A stretch of DNA of 64,000 nucleotides from VFMC01 sp040398525 (GCA_040398525.1 JBBATY010000010.1:28202-92201); one strand, 5' to 3'. Shown: positions 38,948 to 47,354, counted from the stretch's first letter. The notes: generated by a model from the sequence alone, not told the origin. Program-made: numbers and translations.

Positions 38948-39423
38948 TCGTTCGTTCGCTCGCACTGCTGGTGGTCTGGATCGCGCTCTGGGGCGAGTTG
39001 AGCGTGGCCAACGTGGTGTCCGGGTTCGTCACCATCGGCCTGCTGGCGCTGGTGTTCCCGGGCACGCCGGGCCACGGCCATCGGCTCCACCCGGTCGGTG
39101 CGGTCCGTCTGCTCGGTTCGGTGCTCGCCAGCCTCGTGGTGTCGACCTGGCGTGTGGTGCTCGCTGTCGTGCGGCCGACACCCGACCGTGTCCACGCCGA
39201 GGTGATCCCCGTCGAGCTGGGCACCCGGTCGCCGCTCGTCGCCTCGATCGTGGCCAACTCGATCACGCTCACCCCGGGCACGATGACGGTCGATCTCGAC
39301 CCGTCGACGTTCGAGCTGCAGGTGCATGTGCTCGGCAAGGTCGACCACGACGAGTTCCGCGCCGAGGTGCGCGTGCTCGAGCAACGGGTGGTCGCCGCAG
39401 TCGGACCGGGAGGCGCGCGATGA
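38944..39423 (+). CDS. mrpE: Mrp antiporter subunit E
   Basis: 159 residues, MnhE family. Two hydrophobic stretches at the N-terminus (LLVVWIALWGELSVANVVSG), a further helix near residue 60, then a cytoplasmic domain containing the family motif ANSITLTPGTMTVDLDP. GTG start. MrpE has no complex I counterpart, which helps separate this cluster from the two nuo operons. Confidence 0.94.
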   Translation: MIVRSLALLVVWIALWGELSVANVVSGFVTIGLLALVFPGTPGHGHRLHPVGAVRLLGSVLASLVVSTWRVVLAVVRPTPDRVHAEVIPVELGTRSPLVASIVANSITLTPGTMTVDLDPSTFELQVHVLGKVDHDEFRAEVRVLEQRVVAAVGPGGAR

Positions 39424-39680
39424 GCTGGCCGTTCCAGGTGGCGATCGGTGTGGTGCTGATCGCTGCGCTGGTGCTGGTGGTCTCGATCGTGCGGCCGTCG
39501 AGCCTCGGCGATCGGGCTGTCGCGTTCGACACGCTCGCCTCGCTCATCACGTGCGGCCTGCTCATCGGTGCCGCCGGGACGGGCGACGGTCTGTTGCTCG
39601 TGATCGCCCTGGTGTTCGGCTTGCTCGGGTTCCTCGGCTCGGTCACCGTTGCGCGCTTCATCGAGCGGAGGGGACCGTGA
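39420..39680 (+). CDS. mrpF: Mrp antiporter subunit F
   Basis: 86 residues, three helices, MnhF family. Conserved segments RPSSLGDRAVAFDTLAS (short polar loop with the family Asp and Arg) and GFLGSVTVARFIERRG at the C-terminus. ATG start within the mrpE stop. Confidence 0.94.
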   Translation: MSWPFQVAIGVVLIAALVLVVSIVRPSSLGDRAVAFDTLASLITCGLLIGAAGTGDGLLLVIALVFGLLGFLGSVTVARFIERRGP

Positions 39681-39982
39681 GCACCGTGGCCGATGTGGTC
39701 TCGGCGGCGCTGGCCATTGTCGGCGCGCTGCTCGGCCTGGTCGCGGCGGTCGGCCTGTTGCGGCTCGGCGACACCCGGTCGCGCATGCACGCAGCCACCA
39801 AACCCGCCACGCTCGGCGTGCTGTGCTGCGCCATCGCCGTCGTGCTGCAGGCCGACGACCTGAGCGCAGTGTCGAAGGCGCTCGTGATCGTGGTGCTGCA
39901 GCTCGTCACCGCGCCGGTGGGGGCGCACATGCTGGCGCGCTCGATCACCAGGGCCGGGCGCGGCGCCGACGATCAGCGCTGA
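39677..39982 (+). CDS. mrpG: Mrp antiporter subunit G
   Basis: 101 residues, three helices, MnhG family. Conserved GLLRLGDTRSRMHAATKPAT matches the family motif (RLPDxxxRxHAATK). GTG start. The gene ends the Mrp operon and its last 10 bases overlap the end of the convergent phosphotransferase gene. Confidence 0.95.
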   Translation: MSTVADVVSAALAIVGALLGLVAAVGLLRLGDTRSRMHAATKPATLGVLCCAIAVVLQADDLSAVSKALVIVVLQLVTAPVGAHMLARSITRAGRGADDQR

Positions 39983-40905
39983 AGCGGCAGGGCTGCGTCG
40001 TCGAGCCAGGTCTCGACGTGGGCGGCGGATGCGAGCCGCTCGGCGCTGTCGAGGCGCTCGTCGGTGTAGGCGACGAAGTCGGTGTCGAGGGTGCTGATGG
40101 CCTGCTGCACCACCGACCACATCCCTTCGCGGAACTCGCTCATGATCTTCATCAACCCGAGGCGGGCCGAGCTGCGCCGGTCGACGCGGCCGAGATAGCC
40201 GCGCACCAGCTCCTCGTCGGCGTCGGCCGACAGCCCGATGTTGACGCTCAGGTTGGCGAGGTCGAAGAAGGCGTCGTTCATCCCGGCGTACTCGTAGTCG
40301 AGCAGCCACGGTCGACCCTGGCGATCGTCGTCGGCCCGGGTGGGGAACAGCACGTTGCCGGGCAGGAGGTCGTTGTGGCAGGGCACCAGCGGATCGGGAG
40401 TGGCCGCGAAGGCCTTCTCGATCCGGCGGCTGAGCCGGTGCAGGCGCTCGTAGGCGCCCGGTGGGGTGATGCCGTGCGCGGTGGCGTCGCGGGCATGCCA
40501 CTCGACCACGCGATGAATGGGGAACGACCCCGAGAGCGGCCCGCTGGCGTGCATCGCCTGGATCACGTCGACCACATCGTCGAGTCGAGCGGTGAACTCG
40601 TCGACGCCCAGGTGCTCGCCCGGCAAGAACTCGACGATCAGGGTTCCCACGCCCGGGAGCTCGCCGAACACGGCCGGACCGATGCCGGCATCGGCGGCGC
40701 GGCGGGCGGCCTCGGCCTCGTTGCGGCGGTCGATGCCCAGCACGTCGGTGCGCTCGCCGGGGATGCGCACCACGTAGTCGCCGTCAGCGGTGCCGACCCG
40801 GTAGTTGCGGTTGGTGATGCCCCCGTGGATCGGTTGGACCGTCAGTTCGGCCTGGCGCCACGCCGGCACGAGCCGCACCAGACGCTCCACCTCGCGCTCG
40901 TCCAT
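39973..40905 (-). CDS. Choline kinase / aminoglycoside phosphotransferase-family protein
   Basis: 310 residues. Kinase-like fold: GGITNRNYRV near residue 30, a phosphate-acceptor loop CHNDLLPGNVLF (the HxDxxxxN catalytic motif) and the metal-binding Asp in WLLDYEYAGMND. These features match the choline/ethanolamine kinase branch of the APH family. The frame runs far upstream, but the ATG at 40905 follows a TACACC box by 6 bases and matches the family N-terminus. The neighbouring glycosyltransferase could point to envelope phosphocholine or glycolipid decoration; this is speculative. Confidence 0.82.
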   Translation of the reverse strand: MDEREVERLVRLVPAWRQAELTVQPIHGGITNRNYRVGTADGDYVVRIPGERTDVLGIDRRNEAEAARRAADAGIGPAVFGELPGVGTLIVEFLPGEHLGVDEFTARLDDVVDVIQAMHASGPLSGSFPIHRVVEWHARDATAHGITPPGAYERLHRLSRRIEKAFAATPDPLVPCHNDLLPGNVLFPTRADDDRQGRPWLLDYEYAGMNDAFFDLANLSVNIGLSADADEELVRGYLGRVDRRSSARLGLMKIMSEFREGMWSVVQQAISTLDTDFVAYTDERLDSAERLASAAHVETWLDDAALPLQR

Positions 40906-40911
40906 GACAAC

Positions 40912-40917
40912 GGTGTA
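40912..40917 (-). promoter_or_regulatory. Predicted -10 box of phosphotransferase gene (leaderless)
   Basis: Minus-strand TACACC within TGCTACACC, 6 bases before the ATG at 40905. The same nine bases occur before the glycosyltransferase gene. Confidence 0.42.
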
Positions 40918-40934
40918 GCACGATCGACGAGGCC

Positions 40935-42080
40935 TCAGGAACGGTCGGCCCGACAGAGGCGCTCGTAGACCTCGGCGACAGGGGCGACGAGCGCGTCGCC
41001 GTCGACGATCGGAGCGACGAGGTGGCGGCCCGCTTCCCCCATGCGGGCGGCTGCAGCCGGGTCGTCGAGCAGGCCCGCGATCGCCGCGGCCAGTGCGCCG
41101 TCGTCGCCGACTGCCACGACCCGGGCATCGCGGCCGTCGACCAGCATGGCGGTGAGGGCGCCTACAGCCGTGCTGACGAACGGCCGACCGAGCGACAGGC
41201 ACTCGACCATCACGAGCGGCCCGGCCTCCCATCGAGACGACATGACGACGACGTCGGCTGCGGCCATCTCGTCGGCCGGGTTGGCCCGTTGACCGGCGAG
41301 CGTCACGGCGTCGACCAGGCCCGTCCGCTCGATCTCGGCGGTGATCGCGTCGCGTTCGGGGCCTTCGCCGACGATGACCGCCCGGACGTCGGGCCGGCCC
41401 GTGCGCACCCGGGCGATGGCGCGTACGAAGGTGGACAGGTCCTTCTGTGGGTGCAGGCGGGCGACCGCGACCACCATGGGGGCGGTGGGCGCGATGTCGT
41501 ATGCCGCGCGCACCTCGGCTGTCGGCCGGTCCGGACGGCGCACGGGCGACACGGGCAGGATCCGGCTACAACGGTCCGCTCGCCGCAGCTCGGCCGCGCG
41601 GCGCATCCCGTCGTCGCTGATCGCGATGACGTGGTCGACGCGCCGGATGATGCGGGCCTCGAGCGGGCCGAGCAGCCGTGCCGTCCACCCGCCGTGGGTG
41701 CCGTCGACCAGGTTGTGCAGGGTCAGCACCACCGGGGGTCGGTGACGGCCGCCGAGGGCCACCAGGGCGGCCTTCAAGCCGTGGGCGTGGACGACATCGA
41801 CCGGAGTGTTGGCGAGCAGGGTGCGGAGGTCGCGGCGGGCGCGCCGCAACGAGAGCGGGCTCCAACTCGCGGGCACGGCGACCTCGGCGTCGAGGCGACC
41901 CACGCCGTCCATCACCCCACTCGGGCCGGCGACGAGCGCCTCCCAGCCGTGTGGTGCGAGCCTGGTCGCCAGCTCGGCGACATGGGTGCGGATGCCTCCG
42001 GCGGACGGGCCGAGCAGCTCGAGCGCTCGACGAGCCGACGGAGCCGTCGTCGTCGTGCTCGGCTGCGGCATCTCTCCCAC
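40935..42080 (-). CDS. GT4-family glycosyltransferase
   Basis: 381 residues, GT-B fold. N-terminal glycine-rich acceptor loop LLGPSAGGIRTHVAELATRL, LVDGTHGGW, and the C-terminal donor site with ARLHPQKDLSTFVRAI, VIVGEGPERD and the E-x7-E region SSRWEAGPLVMVECLSLGRP. It transfers a sugar from a nucleotide donor to an envelope or small-molecule acceptor that cannot be named. Two starts are possible: GTG at 42080 or ATG at 42071. I chose GTG because it lies 7 bases after a TACACC box and no ribosome-binding site serves either. Confidence 0.85.
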   Translation of the reverse strand: MGEMPQPSTTTTAPSARRALELLGPSAGGIRTHVAELATRLAPHGWEALVAGPSGVMDGVGRLDAEVAVPASWSPLSLRRARRDLRTLLANTPVDVVHAHGLKAALVALGGRHRPPVVLTLHNLVDGTHGGWTARLLGPLEARIIRRVDHVIAISDDGMRRAAELRRADRCSRILPVSPVRRPDRPTAEVRAAYDIAPTAPMVVAVARLHPQKDLSTFVRAIARVRTGRPDVRAVIVGEGPERDAITAEIERTGLVDAVTLAGQRANPADEMAAADVVVMSSRWEAGPLVMVECLSLGRPFVSTAVGALTAMLVDGRDARVVAVGDDGALAAAIAGLLDDPAAAARMGEAGRHLVAPIVDGDALVAPVAEVYERLCRADRS

Positions 42081-42087
42081 GACGGCA

Positions 42088-42093
42088 GGTGTA
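42088..42093 (-). promoter_or_regulatory. Predicted -10 box of glycosyltransferase gene (leaderless)
   Basis: Minus-strand TACACC, 7 bases before GTG 42080. It lies only 7 bases from the divergent box at 42101-42106. Confidence 0.42.
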
Positions 42094-42100
42094 GCACGCG

Positions 42101-42106
42101 TAGTCT
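42101..42106 (+). promoter_or_regulatory. Predicted -10 box of RibD-C gene (leaderless)
   Basis: TAGTCT, 6 bases before the ATG at 42113. The implied -35 would fall on the start of the divergent glycosyltransferase gene. Confidence 0.45.
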
Positions 42107-42112
42107 GCGCCC

Positions 42113-43021
42113 ATGACGTCTCCCACGAACCGACCGGTCGTCCACGGGCCCGGGGAGGCGATCACCCTGCTGTTCGACGACGACCGCGCCCACGAGGGCC
42201 TGGCGCTCGCGCCGGAGTTCCAGCGGGTCTATGGCGGTGACTGGGTGGTGCCCCCGCCGGGTGAGCGCCCCTACACCACGGTCAACTTCGTCGTGTCGCG
42301 CGACGGCCGCATCTCGTACGCCGAGCCGGGCGAGGTCGGCGGCGCCGCCGTTGCGGGTGGTTCGGCAGCCGACGTCTGGCTGATGGGTCTGCTCCGGGCG
42401 CGCTGCGACGCCGTGCTGATGGGCGACGGCACCGTGCGGGCCGAGCCCGACCACCGCTGGACGGTCGACCACCTCGGCGGGCCGGACGTCGAGGCCTTCC
42501 ACTGGCTGCGCGCCGCCGAGGGCCGTGCCCCGGTCCCGATCCATGCGATCTGCTCGCTCGACGGGCGCATCGAGCCGCACTGGGCCGTGGTTGCCGACGA
42601 CTCGTTCGAGCTGGTCGTCGCCACCACCGAGGCCGGCGCGGTCGAGGCCCGCCGCCGCCTGGGTGGCCGACCGCGGGCCGAGGTCGTCTCGTTCGGCGAC
42701 CGACGTGTCGATACTGCCGCCCTCACCCGCTGGCTGCGCATCGAGCGGGGAGTGGCCGCGCTGCTGTGCGAGGGCGGGCCGGGCCTGTATGCGTCGATGG
42801 TGGCCGACGGCGCAGTCGACGACGAGTTCGTCACCCTGTCGCCGATGCTCATCGGCAGCCACGCTGCCTCGGGGGCACGGCGGCCGAGTCTGCTCGAGGG
42901 GGTCGGCTTCGTGCCCAGGTCGTCTCCCCGGGCCGTGCCGATCTCGCTACGCCGCGCCGGCGACCATCTGCTGATGCGTTCGCACGTGACCCCTGGCCTG
43001 GCGGTACCCCAGAGTTTGTGA
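42113..43021 (+). CDS. RibD C-terminal-domain reductase (dihydrofolate reductase-like)
   Basis: 302 residues. The RibD-C fold: PYTTVNFVVSRDGRIS near residue 56, LRARCDAVLMGDGTVRAE, and the C-terminal nucleotide-binding part LLCEGGPGLYASMVADGAVD followed by TLSPMLIG. In RibD this domain uses NADPH to reduce a pyrimidine intermediate of riboflavin synthesis. The deaminase domain is absent, so this may be a stand-alone paralogue acting on an unknown substrate. It sits between the glycosyltransferase and the second complex I operon without an evident functional link. Confidence 0.85.
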   Translation: MTSPTNRPVVHGPGEAITLLFDDDRAHEGLALAPEFQRVYGGDWVVPPPGERPYTTVNFVVSRDGRISYAEPGEVGGAAVAGGSAADVWLMGLLRARCDAVLMGDGTVRAEPDHRWTVDHLGGPDVEAFHWLRAAEGRAPVPIHAICSLDGRIEPHWAVVADDSFELVVATTEAGAVEARRRLGGRPRAEVVSFGDRRVDTAALTRWLRIERGVAALLCEGGPGLYASMVADGAVDDEFVTLSPMLIGSHAASGARRPSLLEGVGFVPRSSPRAVPISLRRAGDHLLMRSHVTPGLAVPQSL

Positions 43022-43040
43022 GCGCATTCACGCGGCGTAG

Positions 43041-43046
43041 TAGCGT
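43041..43046 (+). promoter_or_regulatory. Predicted -10 box of the second nuo operon (leaderless)
   Basis: TAGCGT, 8 bases before the ATG of the second nuoA. It is the only promoter-like box I saw for the operon, which then runs without gaps to the methyltransferase gene. Confidence 0.5.
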
Positions 43047-43054
43047 CGGCCACG

Positions 43055-43420
43055 ATGTCCGACTTCCTCCGCGACTACCTCACCGTGGTGTGGTTCGGTG
43101 GGTTGGCGCTCGCCCTCGGCGGTCTGCTGCTCGGGGTCGCTGCGCTCGTCCGTCCCAACCGACCCTCCGCGCAGAAGCTCATGGCCTACGAGAGCGGTGT
43201 CGATCCGGTCGGCGACAGCTGGTCGCAGAGCCAGGTCCGCTACTACATCTTCGCCCTGCTCTTCGTCGTGTTCGACGTCGAGGCAGTGTTCATCTTCCCG
43301 TGGGCGACCCAGCTCGAACGCTATGGCGGATTCGGTCTGGTCGAGATGGGTATCTTCGTCTTCGTCCTGCTCCTTGGCCTCGTGTACGCGTGGCGCAAGG
43401 GCGTCTTGCGCTGGGTGTAG
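43055..43420 (+). CDS. nuoA: NADH-quinone oxidoreductase-like subunit A (complex I-2)
   Basis: 121 residues. NuoA family: MAYESGVDPVGDSWSQSQVR in the conserved loop and YYIFALLFVVFDVEAVFIFP in the second helix. The conserved Cys of the loop (ECG in the first NuoA) is Ser here (ESG). Shorter C-terminus than the first copy. First gene of an 11-gene complex I set, ABCDHIJKLMN, without E, F or G. Confidence 0.95.
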   Translation: MSDFLRDYLTVVWFGGLALALGGLLLGVAALVRPNRPSAQKLMAYESGVDPVGDSWSQSQVRYYIFALLFVVFDVEAVFIFPWATQLERYGGFGLVEMGIFVFVLLLGLVYAWRKGVLRWV

Positions 43421-43424
43421 CCAC

Positions 43425-43979
43425 ATGGGTCTTGTCGACAAAGGGCGTATGCCCAAACCGCTGGCGTCGCTGTTCAACCTCGGGCGCTCCTACAGCCTCT
43501 GGGTGTACCAGTGGGGCCTCGCGTGCTGCGCCATCGAGATGGGCGCCGCGTTCGGTTCGCCGCGCTACGACGTGATGCGCCTCGGGGTGATCCCCCTGCC
43601 CGCCAGCCCTCGTCAGGCCGACCTCGTGGTGATCAGCGGCACGGTCACCGACAAGATGGCCCCGGCCATCAAGCGGCTCTACGAGCAGATGCCCGAGCCG
43701 AAGTACGTCATCTCGATGGGCTCGTGCGCCAACTGCGGCGGCCCGTACTGGGACAGCTACTCGGTCACCAAGGGTGTCGACCAGATCATCCCGGTCGATG
43801 TGTACGTTCCCGGCTGCCCGCCGCGGCCCGAGGCCCTGCTCGAGGGTGTCGTGCTGCTCCAGCAGCGCATCAAGAACGAGGACATGGGCGCTCGCTGGCG
43901 TGGAGAGGGCACCCGCTCGATGGCGGCGGTGCGTGCCGAGCGCGAGCCGATCGTCGTGGGGGGTGGCCCCGTTGAGTGA
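43425..43979 (+). CDS. nuoB: NADH-quinone oxidoreductase-like subunit B (complex I-2)
   Basis: 184 residues. All cluster N2 ligand positions are kept: the tandem Cys in GLACCAIEM, the Cys in MGSCANCGGPYWDSY and the one in VPGCPPRPE. MGSCANCGG (with a further Cys) resembles E. coli and plant-type NuoB/PSST more than the MGVCASSGG of the first copy. ATG at 43425, five bases after nuoA. The C-terminus is only about 35 residues past the core. Confidence 0.95.
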   Translation: MGLVDKGRMPKPLASLFNLGRSYSLWVYQWGLACCAIEMGAAFGSPRYDVMRLGVIPLPASPRQADLVVISGTVTDKMAPAIKRLYEQMPEPKYVISMGSCANCGGPYWDSYSVTKGVDQIIPVDVYVPGCPPRPEALLEGVVLLQQRIKNEDMGARWRGEGTRSMAAVRAEREPIVVGGGPVE

Positions 43980-44625
43980 CGTCTCGACCGAGACCCCGGC
44001 CCTTCCCGGTGATGCCCGCCGCGAAGCGGTGGTCCAGCACCTGCGCGACATCCTCGGCGCCCGCCTGCTCGACAGCCTGGTGAAGCCCAACGACGACGTC
44101 TGGGTGCGGGTGAGCACCGATGCGTGGCGCGAGACCGGCATGGCGCTGCGCGACGAGCTCGGCTGCCACTACTTCTGCTTCCTGTCGGCCATCGACTGGA
44201 TGCCGTCGCCGTACGGTCGCGGCGAAGACGACCCCACCCAGCCGCCGCCCGAGCGCGACACCGAGGTCCGCCCCGGGTACTGCGGTGGCGACACCCGGAT
44301 GCAGGTGTTCGCCCGGGTCACCAACCTCGACGAGCACTGGGGCATCACGGTCAAGGCCGACGTCCCCGACGACGAGTCGGTGGTCGAGAGCTGGGTGACG
44401 GTCTACGCCGGCGCCAACTGGCACGAGCGCGAGACGCACGAGATGTTCGGCATCTCCTTCGCCGGCCACCCCGACCTGCGCAACATGTACCTGCCCTCGG
44501 ACTTCGAGGGCCATCCACTCCGCAAGGACTTCCCGCTGCTGGCCCGTCTCGTGAAGCCCTGGCCGGGCATCGTCGATGTCGAGCCGCTCCCCGGTGAGGG
44601 TGAAGGAGACGAGTCCGGTGACTGA
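43972..44625 (+). CDS. nuoC: NADH-quinone oxidoreductase-like subunit C (complex I-2)
   Basis: 217 residues with the chosen start. Signature HERETHEMFGISFAGHPDLR and FEGHPLRKDFPL. It contains an insert of about 30 residues (GRGEDDPTQPPPERDTEVRP...) not found in the first copy. The start is uncertain: TTG at 43972 has a G-rich ribosome-binding stretch 5 bases upstream and overlaps nuoB by 8 bases; an in-frame GTG nine bases earlier is the alternative. Confidence 0.9.
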   Translation: MSDVSTETPALPGDARREAVVQHLRDILGARLLDSLVKPNDDVWVRVSTDAWRETGMALRDELGCHYFCFLSAIDWMPSPYGRGEDDPTQPPPERDTEVRPGYCGGDTRMQVFARVTNLDEHWGITVKADVPDDESVVESWVTVYAGANWHERETHEMFGISFAGHPDLRNMYLPSDFEGHPLRKDFPLLARLVKPWPGIVDVEPLPGEGEGDESGD

Positions 44626-45790
44626 TCTGATCGATCGCCAGAAGCTCAGCTACATCGCCGCGCAGGCGGCCGACGCGCGGCTGAACGTCGAGCTCGAGAC
44701 CGAGGGCATGACCCTCAACATCGGCCCGCAGCACCCGGCCACCCACGGCACGCTGCGCATCATCGTGCGCCTCGACGGCGAGCAGGTCGTGTGGGCCGAC
44801 CCGGGCGCGGGCTACATGCACCGCGGCTACGAGAAGCTCACCGAGGTCCGCACCTTCCCGCAGGTCACCACGCTGGTCAACCGCATCGACTGGCTCGGCA
44901 GCTTCGCCAACGAGGTGCCGTTCATCCTGGCGGCCGAGAAGCTGATGGGTGTCGAGGCCCCGCCGCGGGCCCAGTGGATCCGCACGATCCTGTTCGAGTT
45001 GAGCCGCATCGCCAACGTGTCGCTGTTCCTCGGCGACCTCGGGGTGCAGCTCGGTGCCATCACCCCGGTGTTCATGGCGTTCCGCGACCGCGAGTACGTG
45101 CTCAACCTCATCGAGGGCGCGACCGGCGGTCGCTTCCACCCCAACTTCGACCGCATCGGCGGCCTGAAGGACGATCTGCCGAAGGGCTGGATCGACGAGA
45201 CCAAGCAGGTCATGAAGAAGCTCCGCAACTTCTGCGACGAGATCGAGAACCTGCTGTTCGGCAACGAGATCTTCCAGAGCCGTACCCGCGGCATCGGCGT
45301 CATCCCGCCGGCGGTGGCCCAGCAGTACGGCCTGTCGGGCGCCAACCTGCGTGCCAGCGGCATCGACTGGGACCTGCGCCGCGACCAGGCCCTGCCGCTC
45401 GCCTACGACAAGGTCGACTGGAAGGTCTGGACCCATCCGGACGGCGACAGCTTCGCTCGTTGCTGGGTGCGCCTGCAGGAGACCCGCGAGGCGACCCGCA
45501 TCGTCGACCAGCTGCTCGACGGCATCCCCTCGGGCCCGGTCATGGCCAAGGTGCCGCGCATCATCAAGGTGCCCGAGGGCGAGGCCTACGTCAGCACCGA
45601 GAACCCGCTCGGCGAGATGGGCTACTACGTGGTCAGCAAGGGCGACCTCGGCCCGTTCCGCGTGCGCATCCGCACCGCGAGCTTCAACAACATCTCGATC
45701 GTGCCCTGGGTGCTGCGCGGCGTGTACGTCCCCGACATCATCACGATCCTCGCGTCGCTCTACTTCATCCTCGGAGACATCGACAAGTGA
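44618..45790 (+). CDS. nuoD: NADH-quinone oxidoreductase-like subunit D (complex I-2)
   Basis: 390 residues. GPQHPATHGTLRI keeps the quinone-site His. Arg69 in YMHRGYEKL matches the arginine that NDUFAF7 methylates in mitochondrial NDUFS2; the first NuoD has Thr. At the conserved quinone-binding Tyr position this protein has Trp92 (NRIDWLGSF), a notable replacement. FDRIGGLKDDLPKGWID resembles E. coli and cyanobacterial proteins (RIGG), where the first copy has RPGG. It ends GDIDK. GTG at 44618 has AAGGAG at 44603-44608 and overlaps nuoC by 8 bases. Confidence 0.95.
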   Translation: MTDLIDRQKLSYIAAQAADARLNVELETEGMTLNIGPQHPATHGTLRIIVRLDGEQVVWADPGAGYMHRGYEKLTEVRTFPQVTTLVNRIDWLGSFANEVPFILAAEKLMGVEAPPRAQWIRTILFELSRIANVSLFLGDLGVQLGAITPVFMAFRDREYVLNLIEGATGGRFHPNFDRIGGLKDDLPKGWIDETKQVMKKLRNFCDEIENLLFGNEIFQSRTRGIGVIPPAVAQQYGLSGANLRASGIDWDLRRDQALPLAYDKVDWKVWTHPDGDSFARCWVRLQETREATRIVDQLLDGIPSGPVMAKVPRIIKVPEGEAYVSTENPLGEMGYYVVSKGDLGPFRVRIRTASFNNISIVPWVLRGVYVPDIITILASLYFILGDIDK

Positions 45791-46842
45791 TGCTCGCGGT
45801 CGATCTTCCCTACTGGGCGCAGTCGATCCTGCGTGTCGTCGGTGGTGCCGTGGCGATCCTGCTGCCGGCCGGCACGATCGTCTACCTCTTCTTGTTCAAG
45901 ATGATGAGCTTCATGCAGAGCCGCCTCGGCCCCATGGAGGCAGGCCCCTACGGCAGCCTGCAGCTCGTCGCGGAGGTGGGCAAGTGGCTCCAGAAGGAGG
46001 ACATCCAGCCCGAGCACGCCGACAAGCGCGTGTTCAAGCTGGCCCCGCTGGTGGTGCTGGTCAGCACGTTCCTGCTCGTCGTCGTGGTGCCCTTCGGCCC
46101 CGACGCCTACTTCACCGACTTCGAAGCGGGCCTGTTCTACGCGTTGGCGGTCGGCTCGATCAGCGTGCTCGGCATCTTGATGGCCGGCTGGAGCAGCGCC
46201 AACAAGTACTCGCTGCTGGGTGGGTTGCGTGCCGCCGGCCAGCTGATCGCCTACGAGCTGCCGATGGTGCTCGCCGTGATCGGCGTGGTCATCCAGGCAG
46301 GCACGATGAACCTGCAGCAGATCGTCGTGGTCCAGAACTCCGGCTCGATCTTCGGGTGGGACGGCCTCGGCAACCCCTACATCCTCACCCAGTTCATCGG
46401 GTTCCTGGTGTTCATGATCGCCGTCCAGGCCGAGCTCACCCAGGCGCCGTTCGACATGCCGATCGCCGAGTCCGAGCTGGTGTCGGGCTACATGACCGAG
46501 TACTCGGGCTTCCGCTTCCTCATCTTCTTCATCGCCGAGTTCGCCACCGCCGGTGTGTTCGCGATGATCGCCAGCGTGCTGTTCCTCGGTGGCTGGGGCC
46601 TGCCGTACAGCTGGTTCGGCTGGGACGCAGCCGACCTCGGCTCGGTCGACAACTGGATGAACGTCGTCGGCCCGCTGATCATGGTGACGAAGATGCTCCT
46701 CCTCGTGTTCGTGATCATGTGGGTCCGGTTCAGCTACCCGCGCTTCCGTGAGGACCAGCTGCAGCGCTTCGCCTGGAAGGTGCTCATCCCGGTCGCCCTG
46801 GTCAACATCATGGTCACCTCGATCCTGAAGGTGGTGTTCTGA
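45790..46842 (+). CDS. nuoH: NADH-quinone oxidoreductase-like subunit H (complex I-2)
   Basis: 350 residues, ND1-type. FMQSRLGPMEAGPYGSLQL is the first loop motif; LTQAPFDMPIAESELVSGYM and TEYSGFRFLIFFIAEF are the acidic-loop motifs, with eight hydrophobic helices. About 57 residues shorter than the first NuoH. ATG at 45790 overlaps the nuoD stop by one base (a GTG three bases earlier is also possible). Confidence 0.95.
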   Translation: MLAVDLPYWAQSILRVVGGAVAILLPAGTIVYLFLFKMMSFMQSRLGPMEAGPYGSLQLVAEVGKWLQKEDIQPEHADKRVFKLAPLVVLVSTFLLVVVVPFGPDAYFTDFEAGLFYALAVGSISVLGILMAGWSSANKYSLLGGLRAAGQLIAYELPMVLAVIGVVIQAGTMNLQQIVVVQNSGSIFGWDGLGNPYILTQFIGFLVFMIAVQAELTQAPFDMPIAESELVSGYMTEYSGFRFLIFFIAEFATAGVFAMIASVLFLGGWGLPYSWFGWDAADLGSVDNWMNVVGPLIMVTKMLLLVFVIMWVRFSYPRFREDQLQRFAWKVLIPVALVNIMVTSILKVVF

Positions 46843-47354
46843 TGCCGAAAGGCCCTCAGGTGCCCGGCCTCATCAAGGGCCTCGGTGTCACGTTCGGCAC
46901 CATGTTGCAGACCATCAAGCCCAAGCAGCTCGGTGGCGGCGCCAACACGGTGCAATACCCGCACGAGAAGGAAGCCCCGCCCATCCGGGCCAGGGGTGTC
47001 ATCGCACTGCGCGAGGACAACTGCACGTCGTGCATGCTCTGCGCGCGTAGCTGCCCGGACTGGTGCATCTACATCGAGGGCCACAAGGAGCTCGCGCCTC
47101 CGCGCCGTGCGGGCGGTGCGCCGCGCAAGGTGAACAAGCTCGACCGGTTCGACATCGACTACGCGCTCTGCATGTACTGCGGCATCTGCGTCGAGGTCTG
47201 CCCGTTCGACGCACTGTTCTGGAGCCCGGAGTACGAGTACAGCGAGCCACGCATCGCCGACCTCCTGCACGACAAGACCAAGCTCGGCGAGTGGATGGAG
47301 ACCGTCCCCGAAGCTCCCGAGCTCGAGGTCGGGGCGGAGAAGAAGAAGAAATGA
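46842..47354 (+). CDS. nuoI: NADH-quinone oxidoreductase-like subunit I (complex I-2)
   Basis: 170 residues, two [4Fe-4S] clusters: CTSCMLCARSCPDWC and CMYCGICVEVCPFDA. The C-terminus is short and ends KKKK, unlike the long tail of the first NuoI. In an NADH-module-less complex this subunit with its NuoB partner is where an external donor such as ferredoxin would deliver electrons. Confidence 0.95.
   Translation: MPKGPQVPGLIKGLGVTFGTMLQTIKPKQLGGGANTVQYPHEKEAPPIRARGVIALREDNCTSCMLCARSCPDWCIYIEGHKELAPPRRAGGAPRKVNKLDRFDIDYALCMYCGICVEVCPFDALFWSPEYEYSEPRIADLLHDKTKLGEWMETVPEAPELEVGAEKKKK

Noticed and set aside
34292..39982. Mrp genes as displaced complex I subunits
   Set aside because: MrpE, F and G families have no complex I counterpart, and all seven Mrp genes are present in standard order.
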